Positions 23,015 to 34,456 of a stretch of DNA of 64,000 nucleotides are shown piece after piece; position 1 is the stretch's first letter; each line of letters starts with the position of its first letter. This DNA is from Synaphobranchus kaupii (Eukaryota > Chordata > Actinopteri > Anguilliformes > Synaphobranchidae): NCBI GenBank assembly GCA_029718625.1, contig CM056376.1, positions 121,798,264 to 121,862,263 on the forward strand, given 5' to 3'. The translations under genes were made by a program, and so were the position numbers. The notes beneath the pieces were generated by a model that saw only the letters and a list, made by a program, of their open reading frames with translations, did no database searches and was not told the DNA's origin.

Positions 23015-24348
23015 GGATGGGAAAGGCCGTGGATGGTGTCGAACACCCGGCGTCGCCAGCCAGCGGGCACCATAGGGCGCGGCTGACCGGTGGAGACGTC
23101 GCAGACGAGCGTGGCGTTGGCGTCATCAAACACCACGTCTTCCAGACACAGTCCGGTGGAGGCCGTTTGGTAGGTCTGAATGTCAGAGTCCGCGGCCTGG
23201 TCGGCGGCCATGGCAGCGTAATCCAGCCCCAAGTGAACTGACCCCGCGACCGCCCGGGAGAGGCAGTCGGCGACGGAGTTGTCTTTGCCAGCCACGTGCT
23301 GGATGTCCGTGGTGAACTCGGAGATGGCAGAGAGCTGACGCTGCTGACGACCGGACCACGGCTCTGAGGTCTTTGCCATGGCGAATGTCAGTGGCTTGTG
23401 GTCCACGAAGGCGGTGAACTGGCGGCCCTCCAAGAGGAACCTGAAGTGGCGAGTGGCGAGGAAGAGGCCCAGGAGCTCCCTGTCGAAGGTGCTGTACTTC
23501 TTCTCATTGTCACGGAGCTGCCTACTGAAGAAGGCCAGTGGCTGCCAGGCCCCGTTCACCCACTGCTCGCACACCGCCCCCACCGCGTAGTCCGACGCGT
23601 CCGTCGTGAGGGCGACTGGGGAGGTGGGGGACGGGTGCGCCAGCAGGGCCGCGGCAGCCAGCGCAGACTTGGCCGCGCCGAAGGCATCGTCCATCCCCGG
23701 GGACCAGTCCACCTCATCCTTGGGCACCTTGCCCCGCAGGGCCTCGTACAAGGGCCGCATGACGTGAGCCGCATGGGGAATGAAACGGTTATAGAAGTTC
23801 ACCATGCCTAGAAACTCCTGTAGCGATCTCACAGTGCGGGGGCGTGGGAAACCCGTGACGGCGTCCACCCTGGCGGGAAGGGGGACGGCTCCCTGCTGTG
23901 TGATGTGGTGACTGAGGAAGGAGATGGACGACAGGCCGAACTGGCACTTGGCCGGGTTGACAATGAGGCCGTGCTCGCTCAGTCGCTCAAACAACAGCCG
24001 GAGGTGTGACAGGTGCTCTCCTTCCCCCGGGCTGGCCACCAGGATGTCGTCCAAGTACACGAACAAGAACGGCATGTCCCGCAGCACAGAGTCCATGAGC
24101 CGCTGAAACGTCTGCGCCGCTCCTTTGAGGCCGAAAGGCATCCGCAGGAATTCGAACAGGCCGAAGGGTGTGATGACCGCTGTCTTGGGCACATCCTGCG
24201 GGTGTACCGGAACCTGATGGTAGCCGCGCACCAGGTCCACCTTGGAGAAGACGGAGGCCCCCGCCAGGTGGGCGGAGAAGTCCTGGATGTGCGGGATGGG
24301 ATACCGGTCAGGGGTCGTGGCATTGTTAAGACGGCGGAAATCGCCGCG
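22993..24348 (-). CDS. Gypsy reverse transcriptase and RNase H (own frame)
   Basis: The open frame reads from about 24348 to 22993. The RT palm blocks are present: GDFRRLNNAT, FSKVDLVRGYHQVPV with the first catalytic Asp, TPFGLFEFLRMPFGL, and VYLDDILVAS with the YLDD active site. The connection block FLGMVNFYNRFIPHAA follows. The RNase H block has acidic residues in LTTDASDYAVGAV, TFDRELLGLF and AFVDHKPL, and DNSVADCLSR at its end. It converts genomic RNA to cDNA in cytoplasmic particles. Its upstream end is broken by an indel near 24345-24352 and its downstream end by the one at 23009-23014, so RT is not continuous with protease or integrase here. Confidence 0.9.
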   Translation of the reverse strand, partial: RGDFRRLNNATTPDRYPIPHIQDFSAHLAGASVFSKVDLVRGYHQVPVHPQDVPKTAVITPFGLFEFLRMPFGLKGAAQTFQRLMDSVLRDMPFLFVYLDDILVASPGEGEHLSHLRLLFERLSEHGLIVNPAKCQFGLSSISFLSHHITQQGAVPLPARVDAVTGFPRPRTVRSLQEFLGMVNFYNRFIPHAAHVMRPLYEALRGKVPKDEVDWSPGMDDAFGAAKSALAAAALLAHPSPTSPVALTTDASDYAVGAVCEQWVNGAWQPLAFFSRQLRDNEKKYSTFDRELLGLFLATRHFRFLLEGRQFTAFVDHKPLTFAMAKTSEPWSGRQQRQLSAISEFTTDIQHVAGKDNSVADCLSRAVAGSVHLGLDYAAMAADQAADSDIQTYQTASTGLCLEDVVFDDANATLVCDVSTGQPRPMVPAGWRRRVFDTIHGLSHPGGEGVH

Positions 24349-25052
24349 AGGGGCGCCAACCGCCATCCGCCTTGGTCACCATGTGCAGCGGGGAGGCCCA
24401 CGGGCTGTTCGAGGCGGCGCACGATGCCAAGGCGCTCCATAGTGGCGAACTCCTCTCTGGCGATCACCAGCTTGGCAGAGTCGAGGCGCCGAGCACGGGC
24501 GTAGACCGGCGGGCCCGCGGTGGTGATGTGGTGCTCAACGCCATGCTTAGCCACAGCCGACGAGAACGTGGGTGTGGTGAGGTCAGGGAATTCGGCTAGC
24601 AGGCGTTGATACTGATCCCCGGAGGCGAGCGTGTTCGACAGGCAGAGCGCTCCAACCCCCCCCAGCGTGCAGGGGAACGTTGCGAAGGAGACAGCATCGA
24701 TCAGGCGGCAGTTCGTAACATCCACCAGCAGATTGAAGGCACAGAGAAAATCCGCGCCCAGCAGCGGCGTAGATACAGCAGCCATCACGAAGTCCCAGCC
24801 GAAACGTCGTCCACCAAACGCCACCTCCACATACCTGGTGCCGTAGGTACATATGGGCGTGCCATTCGCGGCGTCCATCTGGGGGCCATGTGCGCCAGCC
24901 ACGGTGTCCATCGCTCGCGCCGGCAGGATGCTGCGCTGAGCGCCGGAGTCGACCAGCAGACGCCGGCCGGATATGGAGTCGGTGATAAACAGCAGCCTGC
25001 AGTCACGGCCAGCACCCATAGCTGCTATTGAGCGCCGGCCCTGGCGTTTCCC
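24349..25052 (-). CDS. Gypsy protease and N-terminal reverse transcriptase (pol start)
   Basis: After a predicted -1 shift at 25052-25046, this frame encodes an aspartic protease with active site LLVDSGAQRS and the downstream PLLGADFL motif, then the beginning of RT up to about IVRRLEQ near 24415. The next conserved block, SPWASPLHMVTKADGGWRP, is in a different frame (24406-24350), and RT then continues in a third. Two single-base indels, near 24410-24425 and 24345-24352, therefore break RT within 75 bp. The protease would cut the Gag-Pol precursor in the particle. Confidence 0.82.
24991..25052 (-). promoter_or_regulatory. Predicted -1 ribosomal frameshift signal, gag-pol
   Basis: The slippery heptamer GGGAAAC (25052-25046) is phased G GGA AAC in the zinc-knuckle frame. 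A 5-nt spacer is followed by stem 1, GGCCGGCGC (25040-25032) with GTGCTGGCC (25015-25007), 9 bp including two G-U pairs. Loop bases AGCAGC (25026-25021) can pair with GCTGCT (24996-24991), giving an H-type pseudoknot. A TAG ends the gag frame at 25027-25025, and the -1 frame enters pol. All of this is read directly from the sequence, but frameshift activity is inferred. Confidence 0.72.
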
Positions 25053-25155
25053 TGGGCGCCGAAACTGCACGGTTTGCGACACTGCTTGGCCTTGGCTCCA
25101 AACCTGGCGTGGTAGTAGCACAACCCGTCGTCACGCTGGCGGCGGGCCGTCACCC
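25025..25155 (-). CDS. Gypsy Gag C-terminus, CHCC zinc knuckle frame
   Basis: The nucleocapsid-like end of Gag contains GLCYYHARFGAKAKQCRKPC, that is C-X2-H-X9-C-X3-C, the atypical CHCC knuckle of CsRn1-clade elements rather than the CCHC of most Gypsy elements. It would bind the RNA genome. It lies one frame (+1) away from the main Gag ORF, so one extra base between about 25133 and 25160 disconnects it. The frame ends in TAG at 25027-25025, six codons after the slippery site. Confidence 0.8.
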
Positions 25156-25799
25156 GCTGCTGCGGTGTCTGTAGCGTCCCCCGGCGGCGGCAGCCGGGCC
25201 GAGGAGCTCTGGCTGGGGAGCAGCGCGTGGACAGACTGTTGCCGATTGGCGAGGAAAATCCTGTCCGCCTCCGAAGCAAGCGCACGGTAGTCCTGGGAGG
25301 AGGAGAGGGGGGAACAGGCTAGCGCGGTGTGCACGGGCGCTGGTAGCTGGCGCAGGAACACGTGTGTGAAAAGGAACGCGGGATCCGCCGAGCCCAGCAC
25401 AGCCAGCATCCTTTCCATCAACTCGGACGGTTTTCCGTCGCCGAGGCCGCTGAGGGACAGCAGGCGGTCTGCCTTCTCTAGTTCGGACAGTTCAAAGAGT
25501 CCCAGCAGGAACGTTTTGAGCGCCCGGTACTTGCCGGTCTCCGGCGGAGCCTCCAGCAGCGCCATAGCCCTGGCCGTAGTCGAAGCATCCAGCGCCGCCA
25601 CAACATGGAAGTATTTAGTAACATCCTGTGTTATTCCTCTTAGCTGGAACTGGGCTTCGATGTGTTGAAACCACGGCCGCGGGTTGTGTTGCCAGAACTC
25701 GGGCAACTTGACGTTAGCGGCGTAGATGCTAGCATGGACGCTAGCCGCTCCGTTAGCATCACCCGTGCCGGATTTGTTTTCATCGTCGCTGTCTAACAT
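25131..25799 (-). CDS. Gypsy Gag, capsid-type region
   Basis: A 222-residue ORF starting at the first ATG after the primer binding site (MLDSDDENKSG). It contains VKLPEFWQHNPRPWFQHIEA and GITQDVTKYFHVVAALD, the typical start of CsRn1-like Gag proteins. Helical capsid sequence follows (ALKTFLLGLFEL, ADRLLSLSGLGDGKPSEL). Gag forms the cytoplasmic particle. The ORF stops at 25131 because of a one-base shift just before the zinc knuckle. The start is chosen because no other ATG lies upstream in the short leader. Confidence 0.85.
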   Translation of the reverse strand: MLDSDDENKSGTGDANGAASVHASIYAANVKLPEFWQHNPRPWFQHIEAQFQLRGITQDVTKYFHVVAALDASTTARAMALLEAPPETGKYRALKTFLLGLFELSELEKADRLLSLSGLGDGKPSELMERMLAVLGSADPAFLFTHVFLRQLPAPVHTALACSPLSSSQDYRALASEADRIFLANRQQSVHALLPSQSSSARLPPPGDATDTAAAGDGPPPA

Positions 25800-25810
25800 G
25801 ACGTTATTAA

Positions 25811-25830
25811 GCTCACGTTCGGGGTCACCA
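25811..25830 (-). promoter_or_regulatory. Primer binding site, tRNA-Trp type
   Basis: One base after the 5' LTR the minus strand reads TGGTGACCCCGAACGTGAGC. This matches the complement of the 3' end of vertebrate tRNA-Trp (TGGTGACCCCGACGTGA) except for one additional A after the first 12 bases. Confidence 0.75.
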
Positions 25831-25831
25831 A

Positions 25832-26052
25832 TGTGGAGGTGCGGTAAATGATTGACGAGGAGACAACGGCGAGTCGTGTCACTTTACTCTCCACACAAAA
25901 CGACAATGAAACAACTAGACTAACGTTCCACACAAGCCGTGGTTCTAGCTTCCAAGTAAACATGTGTACTCAGGTAAAACTCCGCTTCCCAGAAGCCTCT
26001 CTCTTAAAGGTACAAGCCCCTAGTGAATGTCTCTCTACTGTGGGTCACCACA
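25832..26052 (-). repeat. 5' LTR of the Gypsy element (element orientation)
   Basis: 221 bp, identical to 21606-21826. In element orientation it starts TGTGGTGACCC and ends CCTCCACA, and the primer binding site follows after one base. Confidence 0.95.
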
Positions 26053-26056
26053 ATAT

Positions 26057-26830
26057 CATATGAATTGATATTAAATGCATGGAAATACAACATGGCAACA
26101 CCTGATATTATAAGGCAATATGTATTAAGTGGAAAGAAAGGAGACAGTTATGCGTGTATGGAACATACTGTATAAGATGCCTGTACTTACAAAAGAACAA
26201 AAATCAGAATGACTGGAAAATAAACCTCTTTTCCAAGTCCTTTTTAATATATATTTTTTTTCAATTGAAAAACCTTTGGATTTGAGATTTATCCTGTATT
26301 GTGCGCTTACCTATTTTACATTAAGCTTTAAAATTGGGGCCTGTGGGCGCAGAGCTGGAGCAGTGTCTGGCCTTTCGTGAATTAATCAGCCAGGAGGCAA
26401 TACCCCTCCCCGGCCCGCGTGTCCTGTAACAAGGGCAGGGTCTCTAATGACAGGATCCACCTGCGGACCACCCTCCAGGGGATGTGCTGAGAGAGATGGA
26501 CTCATCTTTGGTTTTGAGGTCAACTTAATTCCTCTCTGGTCTGTAGATTGTCCTGAAGGTTAGGTGGATATGTGTTGCAGGTTGGTCCCTTTCAGACTGA
26601 TTTTTTCACTCAAATATTTCCCCCACAACCTAAATGGTACAAGGGGAGCAGGATCACAAGAAATCAGACCCCAGGGAGATAATTTGGTTGGTTTTTTTGG
26701 TTGTGATTTTTAAAATATTTTCTATCACATTTATAAATTGAGCACTGTGGCTTGAGGCATGCTCGCTATGTCAGATTATTTTATGTTGACTTTTAATATT
26801 TACACAGAAATTCCCAGTTTATCAATATTA
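26057..26830. other. Intron sequence, no gene recognised
   Basis: The stretch 26334-26540 is more GC-rich and unique-looking than its surroundings, so a conserved non-coding element is possible but not shown. No repeats or ORFs were recognised. Confidence 0.4.
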
Positions 26831-27204
26831 TACACTGCCTGGCCAAAAAAAAAAGTTGCATACACATAATATTTAGTTGGACTGCCTTTAGCTTTGATTA
26901 CGGCGTGCATTCGTTGTGGCATTGTTTCGACAACCTTATACAACGTCATAACATTTCCATCCAGAATTGCATACATTTTTGGCCGAGATCTTTTATTGAC
27001 GACGGGAGAATCAAAGCCCTCCGAATTCTTCAGCACATCCCAAAGACTTTCAATGGGGTTCATTTTATTGCTGCATAACGTTGCTGAGCCTAGACCTGAC
27101 CAATTGAAGCAACCCCAGATCATAACACTGCCTCCAGAGGCTTGTACAGTGGGGACTATGCATGACGGGTGCAACAGAGACTTTTGTTTTGGCCAGGCAG
27201 TGTA
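26831..27204 (-). mobile_element. Tc1-like deletion derivative with open reading frame
   Basis: The inverted ends TACACTGCCTGGCCAAAA and TTTTGGCCAGGCAGTGTA include TA duplications. On the minus strand a single ORF (27213-26800) reads through fragments of a Tc1 transposase: SGGSVMIWGCFNWSGLG, then directly NPIESLWDVLK, then a C-terminal part. In a full transposase these blocks lie far apart, so a large internal deletion removed much of the catalytic domain. It cannot be active by itself but keeps both ends. Confidence 0.8.
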
Positions 27205-27983
27205 ATTACTCACTTGGGGGCCAGTGGTCCTTTAACCAAAGGGGCCCTTGTTTGAGGGGACTGGAGCCAGATTTGCTCGTAAAGCAATAAAACCAGGACC
27301 CATGTGCAACATTTATTACATGCTCCGTGCCTGTTAGCACCAAACACATTAAAGCAAACACATTACTCAGCCACCCGTTTACCACAAGCACACATTTAAT
27401 TACCACACTGCGAGGCCAGGGGGCACCCCATGATTTTTACTCACTAGTCACACAAGCTCCTGTTGGGAGCGGTTCTGGAATGCTAGTATAGCCTAATGTG
27501 AGTGTCCGGTTGTAATACTGGGACACAACTGAAGAGGGCATACTTCCAGGGATCAGATGACTGATGGAATGACAGCAGAGGGAGCAAGATCAGTGGTCTG
27601 ATCAGCAGTGTTGGTTGGGGGGGACGGGGGGCGGGGGACTGGGCGTTGCATGCAGGGATTAACTGGGATCAGCCAGACAGACCAGTTAACGGTGTACATG
27701 GGAGAAAATGCACACAAGGACCTGTGTCAGATTGTTTGATCTCCAGGTCTCTAGGTCAGGGCGAACATCACATCGCCCCTGCTAATAAGCGGAGAGCAAA
27801 GCTTTAGTTGTCCTTTTTCTCCTTAGAGCTGTTTCTCTCTCCCTCGTTCCTGCTACCTCTCTCATTCTTCCCTCTCCTCCTGCAATTTTTCTCCCTCACA
27901 CTCTCTCCATCAGTCCTGCTAGTTCTTTCCCTCCTTTACTTCCTCTATTTTTTTCTTTCCATTCCTCTCTTCCTCATTCCTTA

Positions 27984-28029
27984 CCCCCCCCCCCCCCCTC
28001 TCTCTCTCTCTATCTATCTCTCTCTCTCA
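27984..28029. repeat. Poly-C followed by (TC)n
   Basis: Fifteen C, then a TC/TATC tract, within a larger pyrimidine-rich segment starting near 27810. Confidence 0.95.
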
Positions 28030-29171
28030 TCTCATTCCCTTTGTCTTCCTCTGTCTCTTGTTGGCACACTGGCTCATTATCCCGGCCAATTATTTGCTCT
28101 CATCAATCTCTGTTTTTACTGCACTTTCCATTGCCATTTATTTTTAATCTTATGTAGTACGGGCATTTACACACATTGTCATACAGTGCACCCATGAGTC
28201 TCCCCATTTCAGTTGACACGCAGGGGCTGCCGACCCTAGATCAAATCTTAATGACTGCGAACAGAGTTTCTGACAAAGGAAGGGAGGCCTTAGTCACCTC
28301 ATTCACGCATTGAAATGTGGCAAAGAGGAGTAAGTTGGATGGATGGAGGATGCCATAAAAGAACAAAAGGAAGTGACAACTGGGACAAAGAAAAGCAATC
28401 AGGAATTTGGAATGTCATTATTGAGGATGAGAAGAAGGAAATACAGTGTGCTGCAGTGCTGTAAAAAATGGCTGAAATTATCAAAAAGGTGTTCTTTGGA
28501 ATACAGAAAATAGCGACGAGGCTTGTATCATGCCGTAATAATGGTGGGGAAAAAAAGCATCTCAGCGACACATTTCTGCAGATGTGCCTTCATTAGGGTA
28601 CACAAGCAGATTGTGGCTGCTAGGCTAAATGGCAACTCACATACTAAATCAGTACCAGGTGCAAACAGTCATCAGTATCAGCGCACATAATGAATAATGG
28701 CTTTTTGTTTTTCACTGATTTTACTTGACTTCAAGACGCACGCCGTAGCCTATTTTCATCCATGACACTTAAGGGAAATTGTGCTGCGGTGACAGCTCGG
28801 AGACAACGTGGCCACTTCGGGCTAGAGCTCATCTTTGTCTCTCAGCATCAGGAAACGCTATCGCAGAGCACGTAATAACTCCCAAAGCAACACACCATTT
28901 AGCTCACGTCACCCCCGCCCCCCCAACTCCTCCTTGCCGAGTAAACAGACTCAGTGTGGACCTGATGCATTTGCCTCACAAGTGTAATTGGCCTTGACTG
29001 GAGTTCCAGTATTAGGAAAATGAATTATAAATCAGATGAAAAATGACATGAGGCAGAGTCCCACAATTCCTGAATGACTGGTCTATGGAGAATTCCCTTT
29101 GATGTGTCAATGAGAAATATAACCTTTTCTTTTCACATACTGTGTCTTTTTTTTCCTCCAATATGATATCT

Positions 29172-29227
29172 GCACGCACGCACGCATGCACGCACGCACA
29201 CACACACACACGCATGCACACGCACAC
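29172..29227. repeat. GCAC/CA simple repeat
   Basis: Alternating purine-pyrimidine tract with gcac, gcat and ca units. Confidence 0.93.
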
Positions 29228-30020
29228 TACTTACGGGTGGTGTAGAATCCCCTTCTACCCTCACTGAAACCCCTGTTCTTTTTAAACCCTGTTTGCAAGA
29301 CCAAAATAACATCCCTTTCTGTGTCAGATGGTGAGCTGTGCAGAGGAAAGACCTCCAAACAACAGTCCTGCAGAACACGGGGAGCAATACTGTATGCATG
29401 AAACGCCAGGGTCCCCTGAGCACAGTGCACGGACCTTTGAGCAACGCTCTACCCTGATACACAGGCGCGGCTGGCTCGTGCTTCAAATCCCGGCGGAAAG
29501 CGATAACATGCCCACTCAGCTGGGTGCCGTGTGGCTATCCGCTCCCAGAGCAGTCTAACCTTTCCCTTTCTTTATTAGAGGGTATGTAAGGTCTTCCTAG
29601 GAGAACATAATGCCCATATGTGCCAAGGCAGCCATCATATCTGCTGGGAGAGGACAAAAACACAGTAAATAGCACTGAATAGTCCAAAGGCCATTTATTC
29701 CCTTTTAAGGGTATGACAACAACGCAATGGCAAGATTCAAACTGAATATATGCCACATGACCTTGATTTATGGTTGAGTAAAGAAAATATATGGTGGAGC
29801 AGTGCACATGTCCCCAGTGGTTGTATTGACGAGGACAACTAGCAACCGCTGGGCTGATTATCAGTCAACCTCAGCTGTGCATGCATGTAGCTTAGGCTGA
29901 TGCTGGACTTGATACTGAAAGGGTCTAAGGCTTTGGGAGATGGAAATAGGCCAAAGAGTCTCTGCTCTACCTCCAATTATTCTGGATAAACACAAGGGGA
30001 AAAGGTTTGGTGGACATATG

Positions 30021-30322
30021 GGGTGCGTCCCAATAGTCGAAAAATGCACCCTCCCTTCCTCCACTACCACCTCCTCTACTCCAGGCCCCAGAAACGGATC
30101 TTTGCGTTTTATTCTAATGTTGCTGATTACATCTTAATTACGTATTAATGGTTACATATTAATGTCTCGACACAAACCGCAATGTCAGGTACATTGTATA
30201 CTGTACATGCAAGCTTGTACTCAAAACGTTCAGACAGTTTTGCATACTTCCGGGTTGGAGAGGAGTGGTAGTGGGGGAGTGGAGAAAAGGAGGTGGCGAG
30301 TGAAGAATATTGGGACGCAGCC
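30021..30322. mobile_element. TIR MITE, copy 1 of 2
   Basis: The ends are GGGTGCGTCCCAATA and the inverted TATTGGGACGCAGCC, with a 302-bp span. The interior contains ttgctgattacatcttaatt and caaaacgttcagacagtttt, shared with the second copy at 39777-40071. It is non-coding and the superfamily is unknown. Confidence 0.75.
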
Positions 30323-30788
30323 TTAGGTCATGAGAACGATTCCTGCGGGCCAAGTTTCAGTCTGGACAGTTACATGGAAAAGTAAATAGAATATGTGCCA
30401 TTGCTCACCCAGAACAACATGCAGGAGGGTGCATCAGCAGATCAGGAGCAACAAAAAAGTCTCACTTCATTATCATTAAGTTTTCCATATATTTTAAAAT
30501 GAATGTCGTTTGCCATATTTGTTTGTCTTAGGATAAAATGAATGACAGATTGTCATCATCATAAGAATCTCATCATTTTGATGCAAATGCGTTTTTCCCA
30601 CTGGGCGGAGTGCTGCTTAACTTCTCATGAATTACTCATGATGTTGTCAACTGCCAAGTGAATCATGAAAATGGGTCAGAAAGTTAGACGGATGATGAGC
30701 TGTCAGAGCCTGCTGTCTTGATTGTTAGCAGTGATAAGTATGGAAGTATGGACTTCATTAACAAATTCACGGTAATTAATTTTAATGA

Positions 30789-30817
<29 letters not shown>
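30789..30817. repeat. (TG)n microsatellite
   Basis: About 14 TG units. Confidence 0.95.
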
Positions 30818-30820
<3 letters not shown>

Positions 30821-31115
30821 GTTGAATCTCAAAGTGAAAAGAAGTTAACACAACCTCTGCAGGACACAAACTTAAACATGACATATTTCTGCAAATGCAC
30901 AATGCACAATTTATATTATTTGCTGAATTCAACAGTTTGAGGAAAAAAAAAAAACATAAATGTGGCACCAGTTGATCCATTAATCCATTTTTTAAAGTTT
31001 TTTTAAGGTTCTTTCAAAACTTGATTGACTCATTAGGCCTTAACTTAAGCCAGGAGAAGACAATTCCAGAGCTTAATACATACTGACCCGTCTAACCTCT
31101 CAGCTTGCTCTAGTT

Positions 31116-31318
31116 CAGGGGTAGGGAACCCTGGTCCTGGAGAGCCGCAGTGTCTACTGGTTTTAGTTGTTACTCCCCACTTAATTAAATTAAAGCAGTT
31201 GATTACACGGTTAACTCACCTCACCTGGTTTCTTTGGTTTAAGTAGTTGCTGTATTTAAGGTGAAAACAAAAACCAGCAGACCCTGCGGCTCTCCAGGAC
31301 CAGGGTTCCCTACCACTG
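31116..31318. mobile_element. hAT-type MITE with 8-bp target duplication
   Basis: The ends are CAGGGGTAGGGAACCCTGG and an inverted counterpart ending GGGTTCCCTACCACTG. Perfect 8-bp direct repeats ctctagtt occupy 31108-31115 and 31319-31326. It is a different subfamily from the copy at 2031-2223, and has no ORF. Confidence 0.88.
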
Positions 31319-31699
31319 CTCTAGTTACTCTCAACTGCCATGGGCTCCTCTAACTAGATGACGGAGGACTTGAAAATAAGGATAATTGAGCCTTACAAAG
31401 CAGGGGGGAGAATGTTTCTAGCTTGGAATTTCCACTGTCAGCAACAGTTGTGGAAGTAAAGGGGAACTGTTTAACTCTCATAGTATGTTGAAATGTTATG
31501 ACACCATTTATGTTTGGGGTCAAATTGACCCCAAAGGTTTAAACTGACACAAAACAATTTTAATAGAAGAATTTACACTTCCTTGTCACCTTTTGTGCAT
31601 CTCCTAATTGACTATCCTTTTATCCCTAAGTTTTAAAAATGAAACGTCTCATTTCAGAGCCTGAGGTAAGTGAAAGTGTATGAAGTTTAAAACCTGTAT

Positions 31700-32340
31700 G
31701 GGAAAGTGCCACCAAATGATGACTTTTTTGATGTGGGCAACACAACACTTAGATAAGCCAGAGACTTTTTGGAACACAGTGCTGCGGACTGATGAAACAA
31801 AAATCAAGCTCTTTGGCCACCAAAAATACATTTGAAGAAAAACAGGGGAATCATTTGAAGAAAAGAACACCTTGCCAACCGTTGAGGGTGTATCTATTAT
31901 GCTTTGGGGTTGTGTGGCAACCAATGGCACACGGAATATTGTGGAAGGGTGGAAGGAAAAATGGACTCAAATATAGTTCAACAAATCCTAGAAGTTAATG
32001 TCCCAGAAACAGTGAAGAAATTGTAGTTGAGCAGAGGTTGCATATTTCAACAATGATCCAAAATATACCTTAAAATCAACCATGAACTACTTAAAGGAGC
32101 GAAACATTAAGGTTTTGGAATCGCCCTCACAGTCCCCAGACTTGAATGTTATTGTAAATCTGTGGGGGATGTACAACATGCAGTGCATCAATATTTCTGA
32201 TCTAGAAGGATTCTACAAGGAAGGGAGAGGGGGATATCCTAAATGATGAGCTGGCTACAATAAATGCTTGGAAGCTGTGATTTCTGCCAAAAGAGGTGTT
32301 ACTGACAGAATGCCCAAACTTTTGCACACGCCACATTTAC
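31700..32340 (+). pseudogene. Tc1-like transposase pseudogene
   Basis: Fragments of a DDE transposase occur in shifting frames on the plus strand: an LRTDETKIKLFGH-type block near 31787-31822, a HTVEGV..IMLWGC-type block near 31880-31915, DPKYTLKSTMNYLKERN near 32059, and SPDLNVI near 32137, corresponding to the conserved SPDLNPIE that carries the second aspartate. Several stops are present. The tail cccaaacttttgcacacgcc near 32310 is a known 3' end of fish Tc1 elements. The left terminus was not found. Confidence 0.75.
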
Positions 32341-32622
32341 TGTTTTATATTTTCAATCTGTTAGAAAGAAAAGGATGGCACTCCCCTTGTATTATTCCGA
32401 ACCATCTTAGGAGATCATTTATCTTAGCCCATGTTTTGTACAGCCAACTGAATGTGCTACCTGTGGTTCAGTAAACATATTTATATCAACCAATACTTGT
32501 CCATGTCTACCATAACTATAAGGCCATTTACATGTATTATTTATCTTTCAGAGAGATTAAAAAATTTCCATTGGTATGTGACAGACCATGTGTTGACGGG
32601 GACTCGTGGGGGATGATCTTTA

Positions 32623-34290
<1,668 letters not shown>

Positions 34291-34291
34291 A

Positions 34292-34315
34292 CCCCCCCCC
34301 CCCCCCCCCCCCCCC
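34292..34315. repeat. poly-C run (24 nt)
   Basis: The first of three simple tracts within 200 bp (C24, CA, G28). Confidence 0.95.
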
Positions 34316-34347
34316 ACCCTTCCGCCCTCCCCATCAGTCCACAAATG

Positions 34348-34354
<7 letters not shown>

Positions 34355-34384
<30 letters not shown>
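34355..34384. repeat. (CA)n microsatellite
   Basis: About 15 CA units plus a short gcacacaca extension. Confidence 0.95.
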
Positions 34385-34386
<2 letters not shown>

Positions 34387-34456
34387 TCACGCACACACAC
34401 AGACATAAACATTCTGTCCCATTGTTTTCAGTGTGTGCGTTTGCGCGTGTGTGTGT

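Larger units (their letters stand above)
21606..26052 (-). mobile_element. Complete Ty3/Gypsy LTR retrotransposon, CsRn1-like
   Basis: A 4447-bp element in the same orientation as the host gene, bounded by identical 221-bp LTRs and 4-bp ATAT direct repeats (21602-21605, 26053-26056). It carries a tRNA-Trp-type primer binding site, gag with a CHCC zinc knuckle, protease, reverse transcriptase, RNase H, integrase and a purine tract, in the Gypsy order. It is strikingly GC-rich against the AT-rich intron. The CHCC knuckle plus tRNA-Trp primer point to the CsRn1 clade. Single-base disruptions in the ORFs make this copy defective as written, although LTR identity indicates a recent insertion. Confidence 0.93.
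27205..31107. other. Intron sequence with simple repeats and one MITE
   Basis: Unique-looking AT-rich sequence broken by pyrimidine-rich DNA (27800-28040), a CA/GCAC tract, the MITE at 30021-30322 and a TG tract. A tRNA-like B box near 29484 lacks a matching A box. No gene recognised. Confidence 0.45.

Noticed and set aside
21858..25668. Numerous plus-strand ORFs of 60-190 codons
   Set aside because: They are antisense shadows of the GC-rich Gypsy coding region and show no domain of their own.
29420..29500. Possible SINE with B-box-like cttcaaatcccgg
   Set aside because: There is no A box at the right distance, no tail and no target duplication.
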